Of a stretch of DNA of 64,000 nucleotides, positions 36,686 through 47,978 are shown piece after piece (position 1 is the first letter of the stretch; each line of letters begins with the position of its first letter). Below the pieces are notes generated by a model that was not told the DNA's origin, made no database searches, and was given only the letters and a program-made list of their open reading frames with translations. This DNA is from Calocera cornea HHB12733 (lineage: Eukaryota; Basidiomycota; Dacrymycetes; Dacrymycetales; Dacrymycetaceae): positions 1-64,000 of the forward strand of contig KV423961.1 of the NCBI GenBank assembly GCA_001632435.1, in the 5' to 3' direction. The translations under genes and the position numbers were made by a program.

Positions 36686-37076
36686 ATGGCCATCAAGGAG
36701 TCCAGCTCGAATATGATGGAACAGTACGACAGGATATCATAGTATTTATGTAGTGAAGCAGGCCGAGTGTTGTGGGATTTGTGCAAAAATTGGCTATTGG
36801 AATGTTTTCGGCGGGATCAACTCTGTGATGCTGGCTATCGAGAGAAGCCGCGCCCAGAGTGGAAGCTCAGGGTCTCAGCACAGCCACTCGCGGCACAGTC
36901 ACGTTCTCGACGCGCCCTCTCCCTTGCACGTCGACGCCCCATGATGACACCAAGACAATCGCAGACAGATCTGGGCTGAGCGCAATGGTTGACTAATGCC
37001 AGCTGGCGTTCTCTTCCTGCTACCATCCCGACCTGCTCTAATCGTGTATATCGACTGTGTATATCTCTCCTGATCC
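36686..37076. other. Short intergenic region (390 bp)
   Basis: It holds the 3' flank of sugar porter 2 and the promoter of the DNA polymerase gene. No other gene is seen. Confidence 0.5.
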
Positions 37077-40048
37077 ATGAACCATAATGTCGACGCTCCT
37101 TCCCGCACTCCGCTCTTTCCGTCCCCGGACGAGATGGACGCGTTCTTTCTCCGTAGGACCTCATCAGCGGCTTGCTAGGCACCTTCCTCACTTCGAAACA
37201 CTAGAATCCGACTCTATACCCCGCATACCTGACTCTGAAGATACTGAAGATGGCATGATCCAGTTCCTGTTGGCAGCTCGCTCGCAGGACACCACGAGGC
37301 AGTCTTCGCCCAATGTGGAAATGATCGATGCGGCAGCCTCTCCCAATTCCAAGGACCTGCCTTTACCTCCTCCCTTGTCGTCTACCTCAGCTATACCCTC
37401 TTTCAACTCTGCAGATGCGAGGGCCGTATCCAACAATGCAGCACAGTCAAGCGCCATTCCCCCTCGTGTCGAACGGAACCAAAACACACGGGCTAGCAGC
37501 CCTCCTATCGTCGATCTGACTGGAGAACCATCATTCCATCCGAAGCGACAAGCCAAACCACCGTCTCCCCTGGCACCGTCTTCTTCCATGTCCCGCCCCA
37601 GACCTGGCCCGTCCTCCACAGTCTGGTCGCGCACGATGGTCACTGCCGCTGCTTCGGAGTCTGCTGTGGCAAGCACCAGCAAGGCTTCCGCTGCAAGCAA
37701 TACCAGCACTTCCTCTGTCGTGCGGGGGAAGCTCCACAAGGTTCCCTCGAATAAGGCCGACAATCTCGACTTGAAGCTGCCGGAGTTTGCCCAGTGGATT
37801 CAGGAGCACTACACGCCCTCTGTGCATGGCCAGCCGTTTCCCTGTCAGGCGCTCAAGGATCAGACGGTGTTCCTTGCCGTGTCTGATGTCGGCAAACACA
37901 AAGTCGAAAGGGAGCGTCTCATAACTGTTCGTTCGTTCTTAATTCGTAGAGGATACATGCTGAACCTGCACTAGATCCGTCGACTCGGGGGAAACACTGC
38001 AGCTCATTACGATCCGGGCACAGTCACCATGATCGCCACCACTAAGACAGCTGCTGACAACAAGTCCGCCGCAAAGGCGGTGGGCCTGTCTCGTCTTACT
38101 AAGGTTCCCCCTCGCATACAGATCGTCCTGTGGGACTATATGGTGGATTGTGTCCATGTATACGCTTCTCCACATCGTGATGTCTTGGTCTGGTACTGAT
38201 ATCCATATAGGCTCAGGGGCCCGACATCCCACGGTCAGCCAAACGGCACGTCGTTTTTGAGGATCGAAAGGGTACAAAGTCTGCTGCTGCACCAGTTCCT
38301 GTTGAAGCAGAGCCTGTACCCGAACCCGGTCCATCGAAGCGTCGCAAAAGGTACACCGATCATTATAGCTCGCGTATATAAATCTGACTCTTAGGCAGAC
38401 CGAGGGAGGAGATAGACACCGACATAGACGCGTCTCCGCAGAAGGTGCCTGATGCCAAACAGCTCAAGCTCGCCAAAGCGCGACAGGGGCAGATGTCCCT
38501 TGTAGCGCAGGGCAGTCAATCTCGGGATGAAGCTACCGAGCAAGTGGCGGAGCCAGTCAAGGACCCATTGGCCGAGCTATATGATGAGGCGGCCGCAGAG
38601 CTTGCTAAGGAGCAGAGCTCCTTGGATGTCGTCGGCGAGAGTCAGGACAAGACGCCCGAGGCCGGTCCTTCTCAAGTTGAGAAAGGGCCAGCGAAAGGCT
38701 TCGCTTGTCTTGAGGAGCCTCAGGAGGAGAGTTCAGAGAACCCAAATCAGTACATCATTGACAAGGTCCGTGTGACATCCACGTTCTATACGTTGTTCTG
38801 ACCGGGATTGCAGCTGAAGGAGTTGAGATCTATATACCAGAGCAAGCAGGGAGACACCGACACTTTCAAGGTGTTCAACTTGAACAAAGGTAGCAATTAC
38901 AATATGCTTGCATAGAGACGTACCTGACCTGCATTCAGTCATAGGCGATCTTTCGCGTGTCAAGCATAAGATCACAACTCGTGCACAAGCGCTGAAGCTC
39001 AACGGTAGCGGAGCCAAGACAGCGGATAAGATAATGGAGATCATCCAGACTGGCGGGTTACAGCGCATCCAGGCTGAAGATACCGAGGAATATCGCGTAT
39101 GTAAAATGTTCGCTGGCATATACGACGTTGGTGCCAAGAGGGCACACAAGTGGTACAACATGGGTCTCCGGACCCTCGAAGATGTCGAAGCTCGCAAGGA
39201 CGAGATAGGCCTGACCAGAAACCAGGCTGTAAGTGAAGGCTGATCCAAGTCGATGATACGGCTGACCGTGATGACAGATTGGACTGAGATACTATAATGA
39301 CCTCCAAGAACGAATACCACGAGCCGAGGCGAGCGCTATCTTTGACAAGATACGGGAAGCTGGTCAGTGCCAAGGTCTCATCTTATCATCATGCTGAGAA
39401 GTACTCCAGCGATGAAAATCGATGGCAATATTACACTGTACATTATGGGAAGCTATCGACGAGGAGAACAGACAGTCGGCGACATTGATCTTCTCCTCAC
39501 ACGAGATCCGACAGATGGCATCACTCATGCGGGTTAGTTTGGTGTCACTCTTTATCCCAGCATGAGATGAATGCGGCTGTTCAGGAATGCTGCACAAGCT
39601 TCTAGACACACTACATGATCAGGGACTTCTTACCGATGATCTTGTTATTCCTCCCCATAACAAGGCTCTCGAGCAGAAGTACATGGGCATTGGCAGGCTT
39701 CCACCCGACGGGAAACTGCGTCGTATCGGTGCGTTCCGTGCCTGTGCCTTGCTTGGCCGTTCCTTACTGTGCGGTGCTTCTCCAGACATCCTAGCGATTC
39801 CGTACGACCAGAAGGGGGCAGCACTGATCTATTTCACTGGTGACGATCTGTTCAACCGCAGCATCCGCCTCCTGGCGCACAAGAAGGGCTACTCGCTGAA
39901 CCAGCGTGGGCTGTATGGGGGCGTGATGAGAGACACGAAGAGGAAGAAGATGACCGAAGGGGTCATTGTTGCGAGCAAGACAGAGAAGGAGATCTTCGAT
40001 GTACTCGGCGTCCCTTGGCGAGAACCACACGAACGCCGGAGGATGTGA
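37077..40048 (+). CDS. DNA polymerase X family (lambda/mu type) with BRCT-like region
   Basis: X-family polymerases fill short gaps in base excision repair and end joining. Eleven exons: 37077-37152, 37205-37926, 37975-38151, 38211-38350, 38399-38765, 38814-38889, 38939-39228, 39278-39362, 39410-39532, 39585-39728, 39786-40048 (820 aa). The N-terminal 200 residues are Ser/Pro-rich. A BRCT-like segment follows: LKDQTVFLAVSD, RRLGGNTAAHYDPGTVTMIA, PPRIQIVLWDYMVDC. An acidic linker leads to the 8-kDa helix-hairpin-helix part (LNGSGAKTADKIMEIIQTGG) and the fingers (MFAGIYDVGAKRAHKWYNMG). The palm has IMGSYRRGEQTVGDIDLLLT with the two catalytic Asp of GDID. The thumb has YFTGDDLFNRSIRLLAHKKG and YSLNQRGLYGG. 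It ends EIFDVLGVPWREPHER, as in Pol lambda. A second ATG at 37087 in another frame is discussed in the findings. Confidence 0.93.
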
Positions 40049-40904
40049 GCATCTTCTTGACCTTCGGCCAACATGACCTCCCACGGTGACCCTATGCTTC
40101 CGACACTGTCCGATTCGACTGTTTAGTCAGTCTTTGTGAGGAATGCATTCCCTTTATGTGCACCCAGATAACGTGCTCCCCTTGTCAAAATGTTAGTGGC
40201 TGCAGCAATAGAGTAAGTCAAGTAAAGCCCTACAACAGACGATCGTCTTCTCCGGAAGAACGACAGATATGGGCATGAGTGCGAGCACCTTCCTCACGGG
40301 CAACCGCAGGTAATGCAACTCGAGAAGGAGAAGTCCTCGGATAAACATGCCATCTCGATCAACCTGGAAGGCTAGAGCCTGCCGCGAGCGTCATTCAGGA
40401 AGAAAAAATAGACGAGATTGGACCACATGCCAATTACGAAGCGCGTAGTTCCTCCGGCCCCGCATGCTCTCGGCGTCTCCGCGTCAACTCGAGCGCTTCT
40501 TCTCCGCTTTGCAATTCAATCCGGTTTCGAACCATTGCTCATTACCCCGCATGTGCATCCCCGGACGTCTGCACCGCGCGAGTTGTGAGATTTCGATGTC
40601 GGCTGGGCTATTTTGGCACAGATCGCCGACTCTGGGGAAGTGAGAGCGCACGCTGTGGGGATGGTCCGGTGGGGTGTACGAAGCTCTGTCGGATGCCCCC
40701 TCATTCTTGAGTGGTGCGGTATGGTACGAGAACAGTACAGATACTCCTTTGGGTATCCCCGGTTGATGCTCACGACTTCTTTTCTTCCAGGTACGATCAC
40801 CTGTGGTTCCTTGCCTTCTGTGCCTTCTATAAAGCCGGGCGGTAGTGAAAGGATGTCAACATACGAGGTCCGACTGAGGCGCCCCAACAGGCAGATCGAG
40901 TACG
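40049..40904. other. Intergenic region (0.86 kb)
   Basis: It lies between the polymerase stop codon and the secreted GH10 enzyme. The last 200 bases contain TATAAAG (40,828-40,834), about 75 bp before the ATG, a plausible TATA box. No gene is seen. Confidence 0.5.
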
Positions 40905-42271
40905 ATGTACGGTCTCCTTGCTCTTTTGACGCTACCGGCCGCGCTCGCCCAGACGATCCCGAATGTCTCCCTCTTGATCGATAATCCTGCCGTGTACAAC
41001 GGCAAGGCGACGATCCGGTCGATCCTGCCCTGGGTTTCGGTACGCAAAGGCAGCTTATTCCACTTCGGCAGTACACACGACATCTTTGCTCCTGCTGCTG
41101 AGGCGGATTGGACGAGCGACAAGTTCTGGAATGTATGGAACCATGTGAGCTAGCCGGATTGGTATCCATGAGCAGAGCTGACATCAGCCTAGATTGTTGC
41201 CGAGAACGGCTGCAAGTGGTACGACACCGAGCCGCAGCCATTTGTCCACAACTTGACCGACTGCAAGGGCGTCCAGCAGTACGCGACAGACCATGGTGCT
41301 ACATTCCGAGGGTGCGTGGCCGCTTTACCTGTCTGTACACTCAACTGACCTCACGTCAGTCACAATACCTTCTGGCACTCTCAGACCCCGTCGTGGCTGC
41401 CAGGCAACGTCTCCGCGAGTGAGCTGGTGAACAAAGTCATTCCGAACCATGTGCAGACCGAGATCAGCGGCTTGGGCTGGGATGTGACCTCATGGGGTGC
41501 GCCCTGCCAGTTTCTCCCTGTCTGCTCTCCGGTTGATCGTACCCAACAGACGTGACGAACGAGCTCATCGGCGACAGTACGACGATGGGCATGGACGCGT
41601 GGGAGTGCGTGCAGTCTGCCGACCGCTGGCCGACGGTCACCGTGGACGGTGGCTCCACCCCCTTGGTTACGGACCTGTCGTTCGCCTACGCCGCGTGGTC
41701 CACCGCGCTCAAGTACGATCCCGGCAAGTTGGTCTACAACGACTACTCCACCGGCGCGACAAACAACTCCAAGACGGAATGCGTATTCAAGCTCATCGCG
41801 AGTCTGAATGAGCAAGCCGGGGTCCCGTACAGCCGCATGGGCGTCGGATTCCAGAGCCATGTTGGAGCGTCGCCGGGGCAGTTCGTGCCGAAAGACCAGC
41901 TGGAGACGACGTTCAAGCGTCTGGCCGACCTCGGAGTTGACGCGCTCATCACGGAGATGGACATGTGGATACCAACCAACACGACCGCCGCGCTGAGGTA
42001 CCAGGCTGCCATCTGGGGCGACTACATCGACGCGTGCCTCTACTCGAGCAACTGCCACGAGTTCATCAACTGGGACAACCGCGACGACACGTCGTGGATC
42101 ACCCCTGGTCCAGGCCATGGTGTCGCGATGCCCACGCTGTTCGATGCGAACGGCAACCCGAAGCCGGTGTACTACGAGGTGCTGGCGAGGTTCGAGCGGT
42201 ATGCTGCTTGGAAGCCGGAGATGTGCGCCACTGCCATGGGTGTCGCCCACTGCACAGTCCCGCGGGATTAG
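40905..42271 (+). CDS. GH10 family endo-beta-1,4-xylanase-like secreted enzyme
   Basis: Exons: 40905-41144, 41193-41311, 41360-41496, 41550-42271 (405 aa). The N-terminus MYGLLALLTLPAALAQT is a signal peptide with likely cleavage after AQ or AQT. The GH10 barrel shows FRGHNTFWHSQTPSWLPGNV (family: RGHTLVWHSQLP), the acid/base Glu in WDVTNELIGD, and the nucleophile Glu in LITEMDMW. It also has YNDYS on strand 6 and WDNRDDTSWITPG near the C-terminus (family: WGxxDxxSW). There is no cellulose-binding module. Several N-glycosylation sequons are present. The VWHS motif is changed to TFWHS and the N-terminal 70 residues are divergent, so the exact substrate (xylan or another beta-1,4-glycan) is uncertain. 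It converges on the guanine deaminase gene with 122 bp between stops. Confidence 0.88.
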
Positions 42272-42393
42272 GCAGCACGGACAATGTCGCTCAGTAGTAA
42301 AGGATCTTCATTTGTTCATTGTTACATGACGGCCTTACCAGATGTCTGGTTTAGTGTCCTCGCACAACCCCAGAGAAAAACTTCATCTAAGAT

Positions 42394-44053
42394 CTACTTG
42401 AACAGCCTCCCCCCAACCGTTCGCCCGCTGACCCACACCTCGCTGACGTTCCTCTCGTCCCCATTGGTCATGAACCGCTCAAACATGCTCTCGAGCGACT
42501 CGGACTCGTCGTACCAAATATGCATGTTGTCCGTCTCGGGGAGGATGCTCACGTGGACAGCGTCGAAGAGCTTCCCGGGCTCCAGGCTGCCGATCTTGTC
42601 CTGCAGGCAGCACACCTCGGCCCCACCCATCGTCGCGAGCCAGAAGACGGTCTGGATCGGCAGCTGGTACTTTGCGAACTGCGTCTTGCTGAAGCGCCCC
42701 GTGATGGACGCGTCGTCGCCTTTGGTGTAGTAGGAGACGACCTTGCTGCACACGCTCGCGAGCTGCATCGTCGTGATCATCGATGCTGTCCACCCGCCGG
42801 AGCAGTCGGTGCCCAAGCCACACTGCAGCGCCCGTCAACACTAGTAGTGAAGATAGCAGTAGCAGACGCACCTTGTTCCCATTATCGAGCCACTCGCCCA
42901 CATGCGCTGCCCCACTCCTAAGGTTGAAGTTGCTCGTCGGGCAATGGCTGATCCCCGCACCCCTGCTCTTGATCAGATCCAGCTCGCTCTGCTCCAAATG
43001 CACTCCATGTGCGAGGATGGTGTTCTCCCTCAACAGCCCGTAGTGATCGTACACCGCCGCGTACGTCGCGCAGTGTGGGAAGAGCTCCTTCGTGTACGCG
43101 ATCTCGGCGCTGTTCTCGCTGATGTGCGTCTGGATCGGCAGGTGCGGGTGCTGCTTGGCGATCTCGCCCAGGCCCTGGAGGAGCGGACCCGTGCACGAGA
43201 TGGCGAACCGTGGGGTGAGGATGGGCCGGACGAGCGCCTGGGAGGGCTGGCTGGAGAGCCCCTCGACGTGCGTGATGAAGGAGAGCGTGTCGCGCAGGGA
43301 GTCGTCGGCGGACGCCTCTTGGTACGTTGGTGCCGACTCACGGTCCATGTTGCACTTGCCGACATAGGCGCGCTGCCCCAGCTCGTTCAGTACGTCCGCG
43401 AGCACCTTGGTCCCCTCCAGGTGGAGCGTCCCGTACCAGCAGCACATGGTCGTCTACCTAGCATATCAGCCCTGTATATAATAGGCATCGAGAGAACAAT
43501 GAGCGTACCCCGAGATCCAACGAACCCCGGACCACCCGCCGGTACATCTTCTTCGCATACTCCACATCCGCATACTTCTGCTCCTCGGGGAAGGTGACAT
43601 ACTTGAGCCAGTCCAGCAACTCGAACTGCGACCCGGCCCCGTTGTTCTGGAACTGGGGTGCGTGCTGCCCCCAAGCCACATATCAGCGAGCTCTCCCGCA
43701 ATCGACGGGTACCGCAGGCTCGCTCACAGTGTGGGTATCCACAAACCCAGGAATGATCCACTCGCCTCTCTTCAGCTCCCTGAACTGGCTCGCAATGCTC
43801 TCAACCGTCTCGCCATGCTTCGCAAGCGCCTCCTCCAGCTTGTGCGGCGGGACTTCGTGCTCGACCCAGTCGATGGTCCCCAAGGGGGAGACGCGGAGGA
43901 GGGAATAGTCCGAGAAGAGCGTATCGCGCTTGCTGAGCGGGGTGATGATGGACCCGTAGATCACCATGGGCTGGGCGGGCGTGGCCTGCCCCGCAAGCTT
44001 CTCAGTCGTGTTCCGCTTCACGGCAGGGCTGAGATACTCACACGCGCAGGCAT
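42394..44053 (-). CDS. GUD1: Guanine deaminase
   Basis: This purine salvage and catabolism enzyme hydrolyses guanine to xanthine and ammonia; it is a zinc amidohydrolase. Exons: 44053-44042, 43997-43728, 43664-43509, 43453-42872, 42822-42394 (482 aa). The first exon is only 12 nt (MPAR). It was chosen because the frame upstream of MVIYGS has no ATG without it, and the 44-bp intron has perfect ends. Signatures: IIPGFVDTHTHAPQFQNNG with the HxH metal motif, formed across an intron; LPIQTHISENSAEI with the metal His; ILAHGVHL; ISHCPTSNFNLRSG; and GLGTDCSGGW with the catalytic Asp. The C-terminus has ATMGGAEVCCLQDKIGSLEP and GKLFDAVHV, typical of the family. Confidence 0.96.
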
Positions 44054-44755
44054 GGTGGATGGACTATGCAAGGCTGGTAAAGAGATCCTTCACGGTTGAG
44101 GAGTACAGGGCGTGGAAGCGAGGGTGCGGTACAATGAGGTCGGTGACGATACGGATAGTGCGGGGTATCGCTCAAGTCAACGGGCGAACGATAACAAGGC
44201 ACAGCGAGGCGGGCGAGCGATAGAGGGGCACAAACGCGGACTACTGAAGCGCATCGGGTCTCTGCGCCTCAGGGGCGGTCTATATACGAGAACAAGAACA
44301 AGGACATGGACAGAATGCCGCCTTTTGACGCTATAGAGAGAACGCTACTCGGCCAGCACGACCGTCTCCTCCGAGTGCGACGCGAGCTGATCCGGGCCTA
44401 TGTAAGTACGGACAGATAGCTGGGTTGCGAGGAGAAGGAGGACAGAGTATCAGAGATCTAGAGTATCAGCGCACCGCTCTCCCATTCGCCTGCCCAAGCA
44501 CTACTAGCGTCGGACCGTCCTCGGGGCACGGTGGGGACTTCGGCGTCGTGATAAGGCGGCTAGCGCCCGCTGACGTCGACCTCAGGGTGCTGTGGCTGCC
44601 AGCCTGATAACCAACCGATTAGGCGACCCTTTCTGCAAGTCTATGTGTTGCGGATGTGAACGATAGTGCTTCTTGTCATTAAATGTTGTTCTCGTCACCA
44701 AGCCATCATGTTACTGTACACTGACCCTTCCCATCATCCAACCCAAGCAACTCAT
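44054..44755. other. Intergenic region (0.7 kb)
   Basis: It holds the guanine deaminase promoter and the 3' flank of the membrane protein gene. A TATATACGAGAAC box-like word is near 44,281. No supported gene. Confidence 0.45.
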
Positions 44756-46329
44756 CTAGCGCGAACTCGCTCGGCTGTAAGTGCTCGAGCTGGTCGGCAT
44801 CCTCCTCGGGCCCAACCTCTCCCTGCCCTCCCTCCGGCTCCTCTGGCTGCACGACCTGCTGAGCCCACCCTCGCTCAGAGGGCTTCCAAAGCGGATCACC
44901 TCGTCGTCGAACGGGTTCGGCGTGCTGATGTGCGGACTTGGCATGCCGGAGGGCGACGGGAAGCGCTGTAGCTGGGCTATCTCCATCCTCGGTGACGGCG
45001 TCGGGACCGGCATCGGCATGTGGGTAGGGGTAGGAGCAGGGCTTGCCTGCCGGCGCAGTGCCTCCCGGTCGAGGGAGATGACACGCGCCATCTGGGCTCT
45101 GTCGAGCGCGCGGGCACGCCGGATGGACCCATCCGAGCTGGTCGTAAGCACAGAGTGAGAGCGGCGCACGGCGCGGGTGAAGCTGTCGGGCAGATGAACC
45201 TGGGATGGGCGCGAGAACGGGGAGGAGAAACTGGAGATGGCCGAGCTGACGGAGGCTTTGAAGCTGTTCCACCCGTCTGCTTGCGCTGGCGCCGCCGCGG
45301 GGAGGGAGGTGTCGGACGCGGCCGTGGGGCTTGAGACGACCACGGCAGGGCTGCGGAAGACGTCGCCCTGCGCGGACCAAGGCGAGCGGGGCGTGCTCTT
45401 GAACAGCCCGACGGGGAGGGGCGACGCGAGCGGGGACGGTGTGCCAGCAACGCTCACATCCCTGCTTGTGAGGTTCGCGACCGTCAGCTTTGTGCGCGCC
45501 GGCGCGGGCAGGGGAGAGGGCGCGGGCGCGGAGAACGGGTCGTCTGCTGTGTAGCCGTCCGGGAGCCGTAGGGTGGTGGGGTACGGTCCGTCCGAGAGGC
45601 GCTTGTGGAGGAGCATACCCGGGTGCTTCTCCGACAGCTCGCGCGAGAGCGTGCGAGCCTGCTCGGGCAGCTCCAGCACGGGCGAGGCGCTCTTCTCCGA
45701 CTCTGCCCTGCCCGGCCGCCCGCACTTCAGGCTGGGCGTTGCGGGCCTGCTCCAGCCCTTGAAGAAGCCGAACTCGGCCCCGAACGGGTAGTAGCCATCG
45801 CCCGCACCCTCCTCGAGCTCGCACGCGCGGCGCCGGCGCGAGCGGCAGAAGCGCGTCAGGAGCCAGACGGACGTGCAGAGAGCGGCGAGGGAGAGGAGGA
45901 CGATGAGTGTTGGGAGGGCACTGTGTGGGAGGGAGGAGGTGGAGGAGAGCGCGGAGGACGTGGCTGCGGAGGGGGAGGATGTGGATGAAGATGAGGATGA
46001 GGATGAAGATGAGGGTGTGCGAGAAGACGTGGAGAGAGGCTCGGTGGTCAGTGTTGCGGAGGTGCTGGTGGGCACGGGGGCGGTCGTGGCTGCATAGACG
46101 CGTCAATAGGACACTTCGAAGTGGCAGTATGCATACACGTACGTGTTGCACTCGGACTGCTCTCAGTAGCATCCCCCTCGTCCCCCTCGTCCAGTTCCCC
46201 CACCATCGGGAGCATCATCATCCCCCCGTCCTCACTGAACCACAGTGTCCACCCATTCGACGCGTCCGACGCGTCTGCGGCGTCGTCAGCTCGCCTGTCT
46301 AGCGATCCAGCGCTGTTCGATGTCCTCAT
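44756..46329 (-). CDS. Single-pass membrane protein with Ser/Thr-rich stalk
   Basis: Exons: 46329-46143 and 46089-44756 (506 aa if the ATG at 46329 is right). The order is: a short N-terminal part with SNGWTLWFSEDGG; a Ser/Thr-rich stalk, probably O-glycosylated, with a run of about ten serines; one transmembrane helix, LPTLIVLLSLAALCTSVWLL; a basic stop-transfer CRSRRRR; and a long Ser/Pro-rich cytoplasmic tail with many SP/TP sites. This layout is that of fungal wall-sensor-like or Mid2/Axl2-like proteins, but no conserved domain confirms that. No signal peptide is visible, so an upstream exon may be missing. The antisense strand is also widely open because of GC-rich codon use; the sense frame was chosen for its transmembrane helix and splice junction. 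Confidence 0.6.
45975..46015. repeat. GATGAG/GATGAA microsatellite
   Basis: A degenerate hexamer repeat (GATGAR) on the plus strand encodes the poly-serine run of the membrane protein on the minus strand. Confidence 0.8.
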
Positions 46330-46818
46330 AGTAGCAAAGAAGGAGATTGTGCTAGAGATAGATGGCCACCAGGGCGGAGATGTGCGCCGGCGCTGCTAGA
46401 TGGGATGGGGGGAACCTGAGATCCCTCGGTGCTCGAGAGCGCGAAGGCTGTTATATGCACCATGTCGGATCCATGGGTGTCTCGCGAGCTTTGGCTCAGA
46501 GGGTGTATGCGATGTCATAGAGCGAGACATCGACCGTGTGTCGGCGCGGTATACTAGACGAGACAAACCGAACTCTGGATCGCAGCCCTCAGGGTTCCGA
46601 CGCTTATGGGCGGCAGACAACCTTTCGCTTCTGATGTCTCTGTTAGTCGATAGATAACCGCTCCGCGCAAGCCTGGACAACGGAACGGGAGCACTTTACG
46701 TCATACGGATTGCGTGAGCACTATAGTACATGTCATGAATGGAAGTGTATAAGTTAATGGCGTTAGGAGTACTCGAGGTGTAGTCTTTGCGTGGGTAGAG
46801 GGGCGTAGCGAGTATGGA
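46330..46818. other. Junction between ordinary genome and Helitron-like element
   Basis: No gene is supported. The 3' terminus of the element should lie near here, since its last gene ends at 46819 and all but one of its genes point this way. I looked for the YYAG plus hairpin expected on this strand and found no convincing one. Confidence 0.35.
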
Positions 46819-47665
46819 TTAAGAGTCGCTGGATGATACAGCGAGGGAGTAGTCGTGGAGTTCTCGTTCGAGCTTAGCGACGCGCTTCTCGAGCCGAGCA
46901 ATATGGTCACGATCACGAGTATGTTTGGTCTGTAGCTTCTTAGCGTCGGCTTTAGCGGTAGCAGCGTCGTCCTCGGCTTCTTTGAGGAGTAGGGTATACG
47001 TAGAGCATATAATCAGCAGTTTGTTCCACAGGTCACGTACATGGTCAGGATCTTGCTGGAGTAGTGTATCAAAGTCCAGCTCATCCGACGCGTTCTCGGA
47101 CTCAGTAGTAGGTTCGGCGGTAATAGTAGGGTTATCCTCTCGCGCCGGTTCGTTATCGAGTAGCGTAGCATCGTTGTCGTAGGGTTCGGTATTACGAGGA
47201 GTACGAGAAACGGTGCGTGGGTTAGAGGTTGCGTTGTTATTGGACTGGGAAAGGCGACGAGTATTTGAGAGTAGGGAAGGTGCGTTAGGAGGGAGAACAT
47301 GTTGTGCATTAGTAGTAGAAGAAACGGAGACGTTAGAGCGGCGTGTTGTGGTGTTAGTGGTGACGTGGGATGTAGAGGGAAGTGTGTCGTTAGCTGTGTG
47401 GCGAGGCAGAATAGTGTTGGTGCGTGGAGGGATGTGCGTTGAGGTACGGGAACGTTCGGGAGCCTTGCCCTGGAGGGAAGTGAGCGTCAGTAGATAAAGA
47501 GGCAGCAAGCTGTACCTTAGCCGAAGTTGTGGCAGGCTGGATATATGCAGTGAGTGTCCTAGGAATAAGAGGAGGGTGAAAGCGTACATCGGGTAGGTTG
47601 TTATTGGGCTTGTGGTGCTTAGCTGAAGGCAGTATAATAGGCGGTCCGTTCCGCTTCGGTGGCAT
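46819..47665 (-). CDS. Helitron accessory coiled-coil protein
   Basis: Exons: 47665-47516 and 47469-46819 (266 aa). The start MPPKRNGPPIILPSAKHHKP is basic. The middle is Thr/Asn/Ser-rich. The C-terminal third reads DELDFDTLLQQDPDHVRDLW and then a clear heptad coiled coil (KKLQTKHTRDRDHIARLEKR and beyond), ending in SLAVSSSDS. The part around FDTLLQQDP...LWNKLL...LLLKEAEDD resembles FDVLYRNNPHRLRQLY...LIMRELEDE in the opposite-strand ORF at the right window edge. No known domain is recognised. It is probably a DNA-associated or dimerising helper of the element; that role is inferred only from position and composition. Confidence 0.7.
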
Positions 47666-47978
47666 ATTGAGGTGAGTGTATGCAGTGGAGTATTGTGTGT
47701 TGGTTGAGTAGGTGGTAGTGGAAAAGAAAGCGAAGGAGAGTGAGGGCGGTAGTTTAAGTAGTAGGATACCTGCGGAATCAAATAGAATGTGTTACGGCGT
47801 GAGTCACATACTGTGACGGCGAAAGGAATAGGGGTACGTACAGTAAAGGAGAAGGAGCAACAGTTATTGAGGGGTAATAGTAAGCGCGGAGGATGAAGCA
47901 ATGTGTAATGATCATTACGGGGCGTAGTGCGTACAGTCGTTGTGGCTATAGGAGAGACGAGCAAGACGGCGTTGGTAT

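Noticed and set aside
40049..40904. Minus-strand open frame 40516-41241 overlapping the GH10 start
   Set aside because: Arg/Ser/Cys-rich shadow translation overlapping a well-supported secreted enzyme.
44706..46172. 488-codon open frame overlapping the membrane protein gene
   Set aside because: It is in a second frame of the same strand and gives a His/Arg/Pro-rich product without domains. The other frame has a proper transmembrane helix with stop-transfer residues and an in-phase splice junction.
46330..46818. Helitron 3' terminus (YYAG with hairpin on the plus strand)
   Set aside because: Several YYAG words occur but none is next to a convincing GC-rich hairpin, so the end was not called.
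46819..47964. 381-codon continuous reading of the coiled-coil ORF
   Set aside because: It reads through the intron at 47470-47515 and starts inside non-conserved sequence; the two-exon model with MPPKRNG is better.
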